Source: Neoroseomonas terrae | Lineage (GTDB): Bacteria; Pseudomonadota; Alphaproteobacteria; Acetobacterales; Acetobacteraceae | Length of the DNA stretch: 64,000 bases | NCBI RefSeq assembly: GCF_018129025.1 | Contig: NZ_JAAEDI010000004.1 | Span: 1-64,000 of the forward strand | Reading direction: 5' to 3' | Part shown: positions 12,719 to 22,790 of the stretch, in pieces | Position numbering within the stretch: the first letter of the stretch is position 1 | Layout: the number at the start of each line of letters is the position of its first letter | Made by a program: the position numbers and the translations under genes | Notes under the pieces: generated by a model | The model's input: the letters and a program-made list of their open reading frames with translations, nothing else | Databases searched by the model: none | Told to the model about the DNA's origin: nothing

Positions 12719-13201
12719 TAATGCGGCCCCCTTTCAACCTGCCACGATCGAATCCCGCAGCAGGGGGATAACCGCGCGGAACGGCCCAGGTTTCCCGCGC
12801 GAGATGGTCGCTTCCTGGTGAGGACGGGGCCTGGCGGCGAAAATGCACGGCGCAGAGCCTGCAACTGCTATCGTCCCGGGCGGTTGTAGGATTGGCGCTT
12901 TCCGTCCGGGCGCCCCAGCGAGGATATTGATGTCAGTCTGCGCGCCGAATCTTGAGGAGCGGCTCCCCGGCCGGATTCACAGGTGCAAGCCTCCTCCATC
13001 CGCCAGGGGGCTGCGCTTTTTGCGATCTAACGACGGGGCCTTCGATGCTGGGGAGCAGGCCGACTCTCGCGGGTGCTTGGATGCGGCGCTTTCGCTTATG
13101 GAAAAAAACCCCGACGTTGGTGTGTCGGCCGAACGGTGCGCCGACAAAAGGCAGGCACGGCACGTGACACCGTCCCGGCGTCGTCACAAGCACGTGCGGC
13201 G
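12719..13201. promoter_or_regulatory. Divergent intergenic region between glgE and glgX2 units
   Basis: The 483 bases separate divergently transcribed glgE and glgX2, so both promoters should lie here. Short open frames exist on both strands (for example 12843-13205 + and 12933-13208 -) but have no motif or good ribosome site. The only gene-linked signal I can point to is the GAAAGGGGG Shine-Dalgarno sequence of glgE close to its GTG start. No clear -35/-10 pair or operator repeat was seen. Confidence 0.45.
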
Positions 13202-15265
13202 ATGACAATATCCGAACCTGGGGCGCCGTTTCCCTTCGGTGCCTCGATCACGCAACGCGGTACAAACTTCGCGCTATTTTCGGATAATGCCGACGAGGTT
13301 GAGCTTTGTCTCTTCGACAACCATGGCGACCGGGAAACGGAACGCCTCTCCGTGACCGAATGCACGGACGGCGTATGGCATTGCCATCTTCGCGGGATCG
13401 GACGCGGCCAGGTCTACGGCTGGCGTGTGCATGGTCCCTGGGCGCCGGAGCAGGGTTACCGCTTCAATCCTGCCAAGCTCCTTCTTGACCCCTACGCGCG
13501 GCAACTCGTGGGCGACCTGCGTTGGAACGATGCTCTGCACGCCTACCCTGTCGGCGCGGGCGAGGATGCGGATCTCATCAGGGATGAACGCGACAGCGCT
13601 CAATTCATGCCGAAGGCCCGAGTTGTTGCCGAACTGCTACTCACTGCTACGGCCAAGCCGCGGAATCATTGGCCCAAGACCATCATCTACGAAGGTCATC
13701 TGCGCGGATTGACCATGCGGCATCCGCTGGTGCCGGAAGATGTTCGCGGGACCTTCGCAGCCCTGGGTTCCGCACCGATGATCGAGCATCTGCTCAAGCT
13801 CGGCATCACGGCGGTCGAACTCCTGCCCGTGCAGGCCTTTGCTCAGGACAGGGTCCTCGTCGATCGCGGCCTGCGCAACTACTGGGGCTACAATACCCTG
13901 GGATTCTTCGCGCCGGAGCCGCGCTATCTAGGCGCCGGCGGCTTGGACGAAATTGCGATGGCGGTCGACCGGCTCCATCAAGCTGGGATCGAGGTGATCC
14001 TCGATGTCGTTTACAACCATACCTGCGAAGGAAACCACCTCGGCCCGACATTGTCGTGGCGCGGCATCGACAACACCAGCTATTATCGGCTCCAGCCCGG
14101 CGAACCACGTTACTACGACAACCTCACCGGATGCGGGAACGCGCTGAATACCGAACACCCGCGCGTGCTGCAGATGGTGATGGACAGCCTTCGGCTCTGG
14201 GCGACGGTTTATGGCGTCGACGGTTTCCGCTTCGATCTAGCGACGACGCTCGGTCGTCGGGCCGACGGCTTCGACCCGGGACATCCACTGTTTCACGCGA
14301 TGCGCCAGGACCCCGTGCTGGGTCGCGCCAAGCTGATCATGGAGCCATGGGACATCGGCCCCGGCGGCTACCAGCTCGGCAATTTCCCTCCCGGCTTTTC
14401 GGAGTGGAACGGCGACTACCGCGACGTGGTGCGAGAGTTCTGGACGGGGTCGGAGGGCCTGCTACCGGCGTTCGCGACGCGCTTTGCTGCCTCCTCGGAC
14501 CTCTTCGGTGAGGGCCGGCGACGCCCCTGGTCGAGCGTCAACTTTGTCACCGCGCATGACGGCTTCACGCTGCAGGATCTCGTTTCCTACGAGCAGAAGC
14601 ATAACGAAGCGAATGGCGAGGATAATCGCGACGGCCATGACGACAGCAGGAGTTGGAACTGCGGCGCCGAGGGTGACACCGACGATGTGGACGTACTGGC
14701 CTGCCGGGCGCGCCAGAAGCGCAACCTCCTCGCGACGCTGCTGCTCTCTCAGGGCGTGCCGATGCTGCTGGCGGGTGACGAGATCGGCAACTCCCAGGGT
14801 GGGAACAACAATGCCTATTGCCAGGACAACGAGATCGGCTGGGTGGACTGGACTCGTCAGGATGCGGCGCTGACCGACTTCGTCGCTCGCCTCACGGATC
14901 TGCGCCTGCGCCGAAGTGCATTGTCACGGCCGGCCTTCCTCACGGGCGCCCGGAACGAACGCGGCGTGCCGGATGTTGCCTGGTTTGGCGCCAACGCCGC
15001 GCGGATGACCGAAGGCGAGTGGAATACGCCGCATGCGAAGTGCCTCGTCGTTCGGCTCGCGCCGGCCCAGGCCGGTGATGTTTCTATGCTCATTATGCTG
15101 AACGCTGCGAACCACGGCGTCGAATTGCTGATACCGCCCGGCGGAACAGGGCAGTGGGAGGCCGTGCTAGACACGGCGGAGCAGCTCGAAGGCCAGCGCC
15201 GTGCCGCGGGCGAGAATGTGATCGCGGAGGCTCGATCTCTCGTCGTCTGGGAATCAAGGGCGTGA
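13202..15265 (+). CDS. glgX: Glycogen debranching enzyme GlgX
   Basis: GH13 isoamylase-type debranching enzyme, 687 aa, the canonical copy of the two in this window. It has an N-terminal CBM48 region with FPFGASITQRGTNFALFS and WRVHGPWAPEQGYRFNP, then the barrel with LDVVYNHTCEGNH, GFRFDLATTLGR (nucleophile Asp345), LIMEPWDIGPGGYQ (Glu381) and FVTAHDGFTLQDLVSYE (Asp453). The ATG at 13202 matches the family N-terminus; the frame stays open to 13073 through a GTG but the extra residues look unrelated. It is the first gene of glgX-treZ-treY. This is a classic arrangement in which debranched glucan is fed to TreY/TreZ to make trehalose. Its stop overlaps the treZ GTG start. Confidence 0.94.
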   Translation: MTISEPGAPFPFGASITQRGTNFALFSDNADEVELCLFDNHGDRETERLSVTECTDGVWHCHLRGIGRGQVYGWRVHGPWAPEQGYRFNPAKLLLDPYARQLVGDLRWNDALHAYPVGAGEDADLIRDERDSAQFMPKARVVAELLLTATAKPRNHWPKTIIYEGHLRGLTMRHPLVPEDVRGTFAALGSAPMIEHLLKLGITAVELLPVQAFAQDRVLVDRGLRNYWGYNTLGFFAPEPRYLGAGGLDEIAMAVDRLHQAGIEVILDVVYNHTCEGNHLGPTLSWRGIDNTSYYRLQPGEPRYYDNLTGCGNALNTEHPRVLQMVMDSLRLWATVYGVDGFRFDLATTLGRRADGFDPGHPLFHAMRQDPVLGRAKLIMEPWDIGPGGYQLGNFPPGFSEWNGDYRDVVREFWTGSEGLLPAFATRFAASSDLFGEGRRRPWSSVNFVTAHDGFTLQDLVSYEQKHNEANGEDNRDGHDDSRSWNCGAEGDTDDVDVLACRARQKRNLLATLLLSQGVPMLLAGDEIGNSQGGNNNAYCQDNEIGWVDWTRQDAALTDFVARLTDLRLRRSALSRPAFLTGARNERGVPDVAWFGANAARMTEGEWNTPHAKCLVVRLAPAQAGDVSMLIMLNAANHGVELLIPPGGTGQWEAVLDTAEQLEGQRRAAGENVIAEARSLVVWESRA

Positions 15266-17007
15266 CGCGGTTCGGTCCTGTGCTCCTGCCCGGTGGCGGC
15301 GTGATGTTCCGCCTCTGGGCGCCGGATGCGTGCAGCGTTGCCGTGGCTCTGCCAGGGCGATCCCCCATAGCGATGGAAGCAACCTCAGATGGCTTCTTCA
15401 GCCTGACTGTTTCCGACGCGGGTCCGGGCCAGCGCTATCGGTTCCGCATCGGCGAGCACGAGGTGCCGGATCCCGCCTCGCGCCGGCAGGATGGCGATCC
15501 GGCGGGATGGAGCGTCGTCCAGGCTCCCCTGCCGCCCATGCGCCAGGCCTCTCCGCCGCGCCCCTGGCACGAGGTGATCCTGACCGAGTTGCATGTCGGA
15601 ACGGCGACTCCCGAGGGCACCTTCGAAGGCATCGCGGCGCGCCTTGATCATTTCGCTGCAGCCGGGTTCACCGCGATTGAGCTCATGCCAGTCGCCGAGT
15701 TTCCCGGGTGCCGAAACTGGGGGTACGATGCGGTCTTGCCGTTCGCTCCCGACGAGGCTTACGGCTCTCCCGCAGCTTTGCGCGACCTCGTCGATGCTGC
15801 GCATCATCGTGGCCTCGGCATGGTGCTCGACGTCGTCTACAATCACTTCGGTCCGGAGGGGAACTATGTTTCCCTTTTCGCGGCGCGGTTCTTTAACGCC
15901 GCGCACACCACACCGTGGGGCGACGCTATCGATCTTGGTGAGCCGCTTGTACGGCGGTACTTCATCGAGAACGCGCTCATGTGGCTCACCGAGTACGATT
16001 TCGACGGTCTACGGTTCGATGCCGTGCATGCCTTCGCCGCACCGGGCGGTGACGTGTTTTTGCGTGAGCTCGCGGAGGCCTGCCGCTCTGTGAAGCCAGA
16101 CGCCTGGCTAGTGCTGGAGAATGACGACAACGCGGCGCGCTGGCTCGAACGCGACACAATGGGACGCCCACGCTTCTTCACCGCACAGTGGAACGACGAC
16201 GCGCACCACGCGCTGCACGTCGCCTCGACAGGCGAGCGCCGAGGCTACTACGCCGATTTCTCCAAGGACCCGATTGCGGATGTCCAGCGCGCGCTGGCTG
16301 AGGGCTTCGTCTATCAGGACAACCCCTCAACCCACCGCGGCGGCAAGCGTCGAGGCGAGCCGTCCCGACACCTGCCGCCCACGGCGTTCGTCAACTTCGT
16401 GCAGAACCACGATCAGATAGGCAATCGCCCCCGGGGCGATCGACTGGCGGCAAGCATGGATGCCGCACGTCTCGACCTGCTGCGCTTCCTGTTGCTGCTC
16501 GAACCGGCGGTTCCCTTGTTCTTTCAAGGAGAGGAGGCGGCGCTCGATACGCCCTTTCCATTCTTCTGCGACTTCGCGGGCGAACTTGGGGAGGCGGTGC
16601 GCCGCGGGCGCCGCGAGGAATTCCGGGATCTCTTCCACGGCACCGCCGAGGTTCCTGATCCGCTCGATCCCGCCACGATGGAATCGGCGAAGCTGGCATG
16701 GGATGCGTTGACGCCCACGGCGACGGCGCCGTTCCGCGACCTCGTCGCACATCGCGAGCGCCTTGTCATACCACTGCTTGGCACAGCATACCTTGGCGCG
16801 AGCACCATACGAGAAGGCGCCGCTCTCGTTTGGAGGTGGCGCTTTGCATCCGGGACGCTCTGCCTGGCCGCCAATCTGGACACCATCGCCGTGGATCTGG
16901 ATGTGACACCAACCGCGGGATCCGTGTCGGTTGGCGACGCAGACTTCGACGGAAGCGCGTTGAGGCTGGGAGCGTGGTCGGGTTGCGCCTGGGCCGAGCC
17001 GGCGTGA
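15262..17007 (+). CDS. treZ: Malto-oligosyltrehalose trehalohydrolase
   Basis: GH13 enzyme, 581 aa, which releases free trehalose from maltooligosyltrehalose made by TreY. It shows FRLWAPDACSVAV at the N-terminus, then ELHVGTATPEGTFEGIAARL, NWGYDAVLPFAPDEAYG, LDVVYNHFGPEGNY, GLRFDAVHAF (nucleophile Asp253), LVLENDDNAARWL (acid/base Glu286) and FVNFVQNHDQIGNR. These TreZ-specific versions of the GH13 regions separate it from GlgB. The chosen start is a GTG at 15262 that overlaps the glgX2 stop (GTGA); the frame is open further upstream only inside glgX2. The same kind of overlap links it to treY, so the three genes are very probably one translationally coupled unit. The 581-residue length is normal. 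Confidence 0.93.
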   Translation: MTRFGPVLLPGGGVMFRLWAPDACSVAVALPGRSPIAMEATSDGFFSLTVSDAGPGQRYRFRIGEHEVPDPASRRQDGDPAGWSVVQAPLPPMRQASPPRPWHEVILTELHVGTATPEGTFEGIAARLDHFAAAGFTAIELMPVAEFPGCRNWGYDAVLPFAPDEAYGSPAALRDLVDAAHHRGLGMVLDVVYNHFGPEGNYVSLFAARFFNAAHTTPWGDAIDLGEPLVRRYFIENALMWLTEYDFDGLRFDAVHAFAAPGGDVFLRELAEACRSVKPDAWLVLENDDNAARWLERDTMGRPRFFTAQWNDDAHHALHVASTGERRGYYADFSKDPIADVQRALAEGFVYQDNPSTHRGGKRRGEPSRHLPPTAFVNFVQNHDQIGNRPRGDRLAASMDAARLDLLRFLLLLEPAVPLFFQGEEAALDTPFPFFCDFAGELGEAVRRGRREEFRDLFHGTAEVPDPLDPATMESAKLAWDALTPTATAPFRDLVAHRERLVIPLLGTAYLGASTIREGAALVWRWRFASGTLCLAANLDTIAVDLDVTPTAGSVSVGDADFDGSALRLGAWSGCAWAEPA

Positions 17008-19532
17008 CCGGTGTCTCGGACTGGCGGGCCACCTACCGGTTGCAGTTCCACGCCGGCTTCACCTTTGACGACGCGCTTCGCGTCCTTCCCTACCTGTGCC
17101 GCCTCGGCATCAGCCATGTCTATGCATCGCCTATACAGGGCGCACGGCCGGGATCGACGCATGGTTATGACCAAGTCGATCCCACCTGCATCAACCCGGA
17201 GCTTGGCGGCGAGTTGGGCTTCGAGCGCTTCAGCGATGCGCTGCGCGCGGCTGGCCTCGGCCTGCTGGTGGATATCGTCCCCAACCACATGGCGGCGCAC
17301 CGCACTAACCCATGGTGGATGAGCGCGCTCGCCGGCGGTCCCGAGGGGCCCGCTGCGGGCATCTTCGATATCGACTGGGATCGCCATAGCCAGGTTCTGC
17401 TGCCAGTGCTTGGCGGTACCTTGGCCGAGACGCTGCAGAAGGGCGATATAGCGCTGTCGGTGGATCCGGCAGGGTGGCTGGTCGCCTGCGCCTATGGTGA
17501 GCATGCTTGGCCGTTGCGCGCTGAGGATACCAGCGACCTGCTGGAGGCGGCGGCGCTGCCGGAGGTCGCAAGGCAATGGCGAGAAGATCAGAGCCCGGAG
17601 CGCGCCAAGGCGCGCGAAGCCGTCCGCCGCGTTGACGCAGCCGGCCGTGAGCGGCTCGCGGCGCTTCTGGCCAAGCAGGACCTATCGACGCTGATCGCGC
17701 GGCAGCATTGGCGGCCCACGCATTGGCGCGCGGGCCGGGATGCACTTTCAACCCGCCGCTTCTTCAACATCAATGATTTGATCGGCGTTCGGGTTGAGGC
17801 GGAGAGCGTCTTCGCGCTCATGCATCAGCTTCCGTTGGCACTCCTACGCGCCGGTCGAATAGACGGCCTCCGCATCGACCATATCGACGGCCTTGCTGAC
17901 CCTGCTGGATATTGCGCGCGGTTGCGATCGGAGGCGGGCGCCGAGGCGCTGATCGTTGTCGAGAAGATCCTTGGCGAAGGAGAAGGTCTTCGAACCGATT
18001 GGCCGGTGGACGGGACCACAGGCTATGAGCGGCTCAATATGATCAATCGCCTTTTTGTCTGCCCGGTGGGCCATCGCGCCTTGGCGCAGTCACTCGCGAG
18101 CGATGATGGCGCGGTCGCGGGTGATCCCACGCGGCGGCTTGCCGCCGCGAAGCGCCAGGTGCTGGAGGAGAGTTTCACACCGGAGATCGAGCAGCTCACC
18201 GAGTTGGCTGTCGGCGCGGCGGCGTCCGATCCGGCGCTGGAGTTCGCGGCGCCTACGCTGCGCGCAGCGCTCACCGAGCTGATCGTCCATTTCCCGGTGT
18301 ACCGGAGCTATCTCGTCGCCGCGGAGCCGGCAGCGCCCGACCGGGATCTCTACGCAGCCAGCCTGAGTGCCGCGGAGGCTTGCGGCGATCCATGGATCAC
18401 CGCAGCCGCGAATTGGATAGCTGACACGATCCTGCACGGCTCGGGCCGTGATGCCGCGGCGCTACGCCGCCGGTTTCAGCAGCTTACCGGTCCGCTCATG
18501 GCGAAGGGGCTGGAGGATACGGAGTTTTATCGGAGCGTAGCGCTGCTTTCTCCGAACGAAGTGGGAGGAGATCCCGCATCGCCAAGTATTTCGATCCCCG
18601 CCTTCCACACGTGGGCGGCGCGCCGCGGACTGACGGAGCCGCGCGATATCACCCCGCTGGCGACCCACGACACGAAGCGAGGCGCGGAGACGCGCGCGCG
18701 CCTAAATTTGTTGTCGCATGCACCTGCCGAATGGATTGGAAGGGTGGCACGCTGGCGCAGGATGAATGCAGGCCTGCACGGAAAGGATCGCCCTGACACG
18801 ACGGATCAATGGCTGGTCTATCAGACGCTATTCGGCGCCTGGCCCATCTGCGCCGACCGGCTGTGCACGTTTGTCGTGAAGGCGCTGCGTGAAGCGAAGC
18901 GCCATACCCGCTGGGAGAACCCGAACGAGGTTTATGAGAGGTCGGCTCTCGACTTCGCAGAGGCGCTCCTCGAACATCCGGACGCGGCGGCGTTCCGGTC
19001 AGAGATGGACGCCATCGTCGCGGAGACGGCTTTGGCAGCGCGATACAACGGCTTGGCCCAAGCAGTGCTGCAGCTGACGCTTCCGGGCGTTGTCGACATC
19101 TACCAAGGAACAGAGTTCTGGGACTTTTCCCTCGTCGATCCCGACAACCGGAGACTGGTGGACTACGAACAAAGAGAAGATGGCCTTGGGATGCCCCTGC
19201 CGCCGATCGCGAACGATGAGGTCGGGCTGGTCAAGCAACGCCTGGTCCAAAGGCTGCTCCACCTGCGGCAGTCGCGACCTGAGCTATTTCGTGGCTACGC
19301 GGCGATCCCGTCTCAGGAGGACGGATGGATCGTCTTCACAAGAGGCGGCGGGCGAATGGTTGTGGCGGTGTCCTCGCGGAATTTAGGGGCAGGCGCCTTA
19401 CCGCGGCTACCGGACGGGGTGTGGCATGACGTCCTTGCGGATATGGGGGCGGATGTCCGACAGGCGGTCCGGATCCTTGTGAAGCGGGACGGAACGATAG
19501 CGGACCGGGCCGTGAAACAGCTGAGCGGATAG
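17004..19532 (+). CDS. treY: Malto-oligosyltrehalose synthase
   Basis: GH13 enzyme, 842 aa, which isomerises the reducing-end alpha-1,4 bond of a maltooligosaccharide to the alpha,alpha-1,1 bond of trehalose. TreY hallmarks are present: ATYRLQFHAGFTFDDA, YASPIQGARPGSTHGYD, LVDIVPNHMA, GLRIDHIDGLADP (nucleophile Asp292), VVEKILGEGE (acid/base Glu320), ATHDTKRGAETRARL (His555, Asp556) and the C-terminal DIYQGTEFWDFSLVDPDNRR. The GTG start at 17004 overlaps the treZ stop and places the conserved Tyr-Arg-Leu-Gln-Phe near the N-terminus. The frame is open upstream only inside treZ. It is the last gene of the trehalose-forming unit and acts on the chains freed by GlgX. Confidence 0.94.
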   Translation: MTGVSDWRATYRLQFHAGFTFDDALRVLPYLCRLGISHVYASPIQGARPGSTHGYDQVDPTCINPELGGELGFERFSDALRAAGLGLLVDIVPNHMAAHRTNPWWMSALAGGPEGPAAGIFDIDWDRHSQVLLPVLGGTLAETLQKGDIALSVDPAGWLVACAYGEHAWPLRAEDTSDLLEAAALPEVARQWREDQSPERAKAREAVRRVDAAGRERLAALLAKQDLSTLIARQHWRPTHWRAGRDALSTRRFFNINDLIGVRVEAESVFALMHQLPLALLRAGRIDGLRIDHIDGLADPAGYCARLRSEAGAEALIVVEKILGEGEGLRTDWPVDGTTGYERLNMINRLFVCPVGHRALAQSLASDDGAVAGDPTRRLAAAKRQVLEESFTPEIEQLTELAVGAAASDPALEFAAPTLRAALTELIVHFPVYRSYLVAAEPAAPDRDLYAASLSAAEACGDPWITAAANWIADTILHGSGRDAAALRRRFQQLTGPLMAKGLEDTEFYRSVALLSPNEVGGDPASPSISIPAFHTWAARRGLTEPRDITPLATHDTKRGAETRARLNLLSHAPAEWIGRVARWRRMNAGLHGKDRPDTTDQWLVYQTLFGAWPICADRLCTFVVKALREAKRHTRWENPNEVYERSALDFAEALLEHPDAAAFRSEMDAIVAETALAARYNGLAQAVLQLTLPGVVDIYQGTEFWDFSLVDPDNRRLVDYEQREDGLGMPLPPIANDEVGLVKQRLVQRLLHLRQSRPELFRGYAAIPSQEDGWIVFTRGGGRMVVAVSSRNLGAGALPRLPDGVWHDVLADMGADVRQAVRILVKRDGTIADRAVKQLSG

Positions 19533-19856
19533 GGTCGATGGCGGCCCGTCTTGTGCAGGATGTTGGCTACTGTCCGTGATTGTTCAGCCACGTGGTAATG
19601 GTCTGTGTGGTAGGCCTTATCGCCCCCTAGGCACCGCGGCGTGGTCGCTATGGGAGGGGGGTGTTCGAACCGAGATGCGGAACCAAGCCTGCTGTTGGTC
19701 CTGCCGGCGGTTCAGGGTTCGCACGGTCACATACTAGTCTCGACAAGCGCTCATCTTGCCGTGCTCATTCGCTCTGCTTGCCCCATGAACTCCTGCCATG
19801 CCAGCATCACCGCAACCTGGCCTGAGCCAGGACAAGAAGGGTGGGAGCGCGCGGAT
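19533..19856. other. Intergenic region before the ABC transporter operon
   Basis: The 324 bases between treY and the binding-protein gene hold no recognisable gene. The next gene's frame is open back to 19641 but that part has no family similarity. A promoter for the transporter operon is expected here. I find no clear -35/-10 pair and no strong terminator hairpin for treY. A TTCGAACC string near 19664 resembles a tRNA T-loop but lacks the paired stem. Confidence 0.5.
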
Positions 19857-21797
19857 ATGGACAATATCGGTCTCAATCGCCGACGCCTGTTTCAAGGGGC
19901 GGCAGCCATAGCCCTGGCCGGCAGCCTACCCACCGAACCTAGGGCTCAAGCCGTGGCAGCGCGCGAGGCGCCCGAACTGTCCACACTGGTTCAGCAGAAC
20001 CGCTTGCCCTCGCTTGCCGAGCGGGTCGGCACCGCGCCGCTCGTCGTCACACCCAATGAGCAGAACCCGCGATATGGCGGCACGCTGCGCCGCGGCCTTC
20101 GCGGTGGCTCCGACCACAACGGCATCCTGCGCCTGGTCGGCAACCAGGGGCTGACGCGATGGAACATGGAGTTCACCGACGTCCTCCCGGGCGTCGCCCA
20201 ATCCTGGGACGTCAGCGCTGACAGCAAGATCTTCACCTTCAGGCTCCGTCCGGGCATGCGCTGGTCCGATGGCGCTCCGTTCACCGCCGACGACATCCTG
20301 TTCTCGATCAACGACTGTATCCTGAACAGCGAACTGTACCGTTCCCCGCCGAGCCTTTGGGTGATCGACGGCCAGCCGGTTCGCTGCGAGAAGGTCGACG
20401 ACACGACCGTGCGCTTCACCTTCGCCGGTCCCTACGGCCTGTTTCTTCAACAGATGGCCACGCCGCTCGGCCAGCATCCGACGCTGTTCGCCAAGCACTA
20501 TTGTTCGCGTTTCCATCCCAAGTACAACAATGACCTTGCGGCGCAGCTTCGCGCGGCGAACGTCTCGGACTGGGCGCAGCTTTTCCGCCAGCGCTGCGGT
20601 GATATCGAGATCCCGTCCCGCTGGTCGAACCCGGAGAAGCCAACCCTCGAGCCCTGGGTCATCGAGGAGCCCTACCAGGGCGGCGCGACCCGCGTGACCA
20701 TGAAGCGCAACCCCTTCTTCTGGCAGGTGGATACGGCGGGGCGGCAGCTGCCCTACATCGATCGCCTGAACTTCCAGATCTATCAGGATGTCGAGAGCCT
20801 GATGCTCGACGTGATCGGCGGCCGGCTCGACTTGCAGGAGCGCCACATCGACACGCTCGCGAACAAGCCGGTTGTGTCGCAGAACCAGCAGCGCGGCGGC
20901 TACCGGATGTTCGAGACGGTCGCATCCCTCTCGAACTCAATGACGATATACCCGAACATCACCCATAAGGACCCGAAGCTGCGGGAGATGCTCGGGAACA
21001 AGGACTTCCGACGCGCTCTGTCCCTCGGGATCAATCGTGCCGAGATTGTCGACATCGTCTATCTCGGCCAGAGCGAGCCCTGGCAGATCGGGCCGCGCCC
21101 GACTCATCCGTGGTATCATGAGAAGCTCGCCCGCCAGTTCACCGACCACGACCAGGCGGAGGCGAACCGCATCCTCGACCGCCTCGGCTACAACCGGCGC
21201 GACGCCCAGCGCTTCCGCCTGCGCCCCGACGGGCAGCGCGTGTTCTTTACCATCGACGTCATTACCGCGCTCTATCCCGACAACAACGATGCGCTGGAGC
21301 TGATCAAGCGGCACTGGGAGGAGATCGGCATCGATCTGAAGATCAATGCCATCGACCGATCACTCTACTACACGCGCGGTGACAACAACGATCCCGACAT
21401 GGCGGTCTGGCCCGGGCCAGGCGGGCTGGAGCCCATGCTCGATCCGCGGGACTATTTCGCCCAGCATCCGCAGGGCACGCGCTACGCCATCCCCTGGGCG
21501 GTCTGGTACGCCTCCGGTGGCAAGGATGGCATGGAGCCGCCGGACCACCAGAAGGAACGCATGCGGCTTTACGATGCCGCGCGTTCGACCGCGGACACCG
21601 CTGAACAGGGCCGGCTGATGAAGCAGGTCTTCGACATCGCGGCCGAGCAGTTCGAATGCCTCGGCGTCGCCATGGCGCCGAACACCTTCGGCGTCGCCTC
21701 CAACCGCCTGCGCGGCGTGCCGGCGAGCATGCCCAACAGCTGGTCCTGGCCGCATCCGGCGCCGTCCCTGCCGCAGCAGTTCTTCTTCACCGGTTGA
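19857..21797 (+). CDS. Tat-exported family-5 ABC transporter substrate-binding protein
   Basis: Periplasmic binding protein of the DppA/OppA superfamily (SBP family 5), 646 aa. The N-terminus has a twin-arginine signal (NRRRLFQGAAAIALA) followed by an Ala-rich stretch, so export by the Tat system is likely. Family signatures are QSWDVSADSKIFTFRLRPGM and RWSDGAPFTADDILFSINDC. It is longer than typical dipeptide-binding proteins (about 530 aa) and belongs to the long subgroup; the ligand cannot be read from sequence and could be a peptide, oligosaccharide or other solute. ATG 19857 is preferred because it starts the signal peptide and follows a GGGAG-type ribosome site. It leads a four-gene transporter operon with six bases to the first permease. 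Confidence 0.87.
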   Translation: MDNIGLNRRRLFQGAAAIALAGSLPTEPRAQAVAAREAPELSTLVQQNRLPSLAERVGTAPLVVTPNEQNPRYGGTLRRGLRGGSDHNGILRLVGNQGLTRWNMEFTDVLPGVAQSWDVSADSKIFTFRLRPGMRWSDGAPFTADDILFSINDCILNSELYRSPPSLWVIDGQPVRCEKVDDTTVRFTFAGPYGLFLQQMATPLGQHPTLFAKHYCSRFHPKYNNDLAAQLRAANVSDWAQLFRQRCGDIEIPSRWSNPEKPTLEPWVIEEPYQGGATRVTMKRNPFFWQVDTAGRQLPYIDRLNFQIYQDVESLMLDVIGGRLDLQERHIDTLANKPVVSQNQQRGGYRMFETVASLSNSMTIYPNITHKDPKLREMLGNKDFRRALSLGINRAEIVDIVYLGQSEPWQIGPRPTHPWYHEKLARQFTDHDQAEANRILDRLGYNRRDAQRFRLRPDGQRVFFTIDVITALYPDNNDALELIKRHWEEIGIDLKINAIDRSLYYTRGDNNDPDMAVWPGPGGLEPMLDPRDYFAQHPQGTRYAIPWAVWYASGGKDGMEPPDHQKERMRLYDAARSTADTAEQGRLMKQVFDIAAEQFECLGVAMAPNTFGVASNRLRGVPASMPNSWSWPHPAPSLPQQFFFTG

Positions 21798-21803
21798 ACA
21801 TTC

Positions 21804-22790
21804 ATGGCCGGCTTCATCCTCCGCCGCGTGCTGTGGATGATCCCGTCGCTGCTGGCGGTGAGCTTCCTTGCCTTCTTCCTGATCCAGCTGCCGCCGGGGG
21901 ACTACGTCACGACCTATGTGGCGACCCTCGCGGCATCGAACGAGATCGTCGACCAGCGCACCGCCGCCGAACTGCGGGACCGCTTCGGCCTGAACCAGCC
22001 CTTCATTGTCCAGTACTGGCTGTGGATCAGTGGCATCCTGCTGCGGGGCGACTTCGGCCTCTCCTTCGAATGGCAGCAGCCCGTCTCCGGCCTCATCTGG
22101 GAACGGATGGGCCTCACGCTGCTGCTGACGACGTCGACGCTGCTGCTTACCTGGGCCATCGCGCTACCGATCGGCGTGCTCTCCGCAGTCCGGCAGTACA
22201 GCTTCGCCGACTACGTCTTCACCTTCATCGCCTTCCTCGGCCTCGCCATCCCATCCTTCCTGTTGGCGCTGGTGTTGATGTATGTCGCTGTCGTCTATCT
22301 CGGGCAGGATGTTTCCGGCCTGTTCAGCGAGGCATACCAGACTGCGCCGTGGTCGCTGGCGAAGGTGCAGGACCTCCTGGCCCATCTGTGGGTGCCGGTC
22401 ACCATCCTGGCGGTCAACGGCACGGCGGGGCTCATCCGCGTGATGCGGGCGAACATGCTGGATGAGCTGCACCGCCCCTATGTCGTGACCGCGCGCGCCA
22501 AAGGCCTTTCCGAATTCCGGCTGCTGCTGAAGTATCCCGTACGCCTCGCGATCAACCCGCTGGTCTCCACCATCGGCTGGATGCTGCCGCAGCTGATATC
22601 CGGTGCCACCATCGTCGCGGTGGTGATGAGTCTGCCGATCGCCGGGCCGCTGTTGTTGCAGGCCCTGATGGCGCAGGACATGTACCTCGCCGGCGCCTTC
22701 CTGTTGCTGATGTGCACGCTCACCCTCGTGGGCATGCTGCTGTCGGACATCCTGCTCGCGCTGATCGATCCGCGGATCCGGTTCGACTGA
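21804..22790 (+). CDS. ABC transporter permease, DppB/OppB type
   Basis: Inner-membrane permease of 328 aa with about six membrane segments, beginning FILRRVLWMIPSLLAVSFLA as in DppB/OppB proteins. The cytoplasmic EAA-type loop that contacts the ATPase is recognisable as VVTARAKGLSEFRLLLKYP, followed by RLAINPLVSTIGWMLPQL. It pairs with the second permease, whose start overlaps its stop by one base (TGATG). The substrate is set by the preceding binding protein and is unknown. The assignment to the binding-protein-dependent transport permease family is firm. Confidence 0.9.
   Translation: MAGFILRRVLWMIPSLLAVSFLAFFLIQLPPGDYVTTYVATLAASNEIVDQRTAAELRDRFGLNQPFIVQYWLWISGILLRGDFGLSFEWQQPVSGLIWERMGLTLLLTTSTLLLTWAIALPIGVLSAVRQYSFADYVFTFIAFLGLAIPSFLLALVLMYVAVVYLGQDVSGLFSEAYQTAPWSLAKVQDLLAHLWVPVTILAVNGTAGLIRVMRANMLDELHRPYVVTARAKGLSEFRLLLKYPVRLAINPLVSTIGWMLPQLISGATIVAVVMSLPIAGPLLLQALMAQDMYLAGAFLLLMCTLTLVGMLLSDILLALIDPRIRFD

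Noticed and set aside
12843-13205. Possible small gene in the glgE-glgX2 gap
   Set aside because: Low-complexity, Arg-rich sequence with no motif, and it overlaps the glgX2 start.
19655-19680. TTCGAACC string resembling a tRNA T-loop
   Set aside because: The flanking bases do not pair into a T-stem, and no acceptor or anticodon arm can be drawn.
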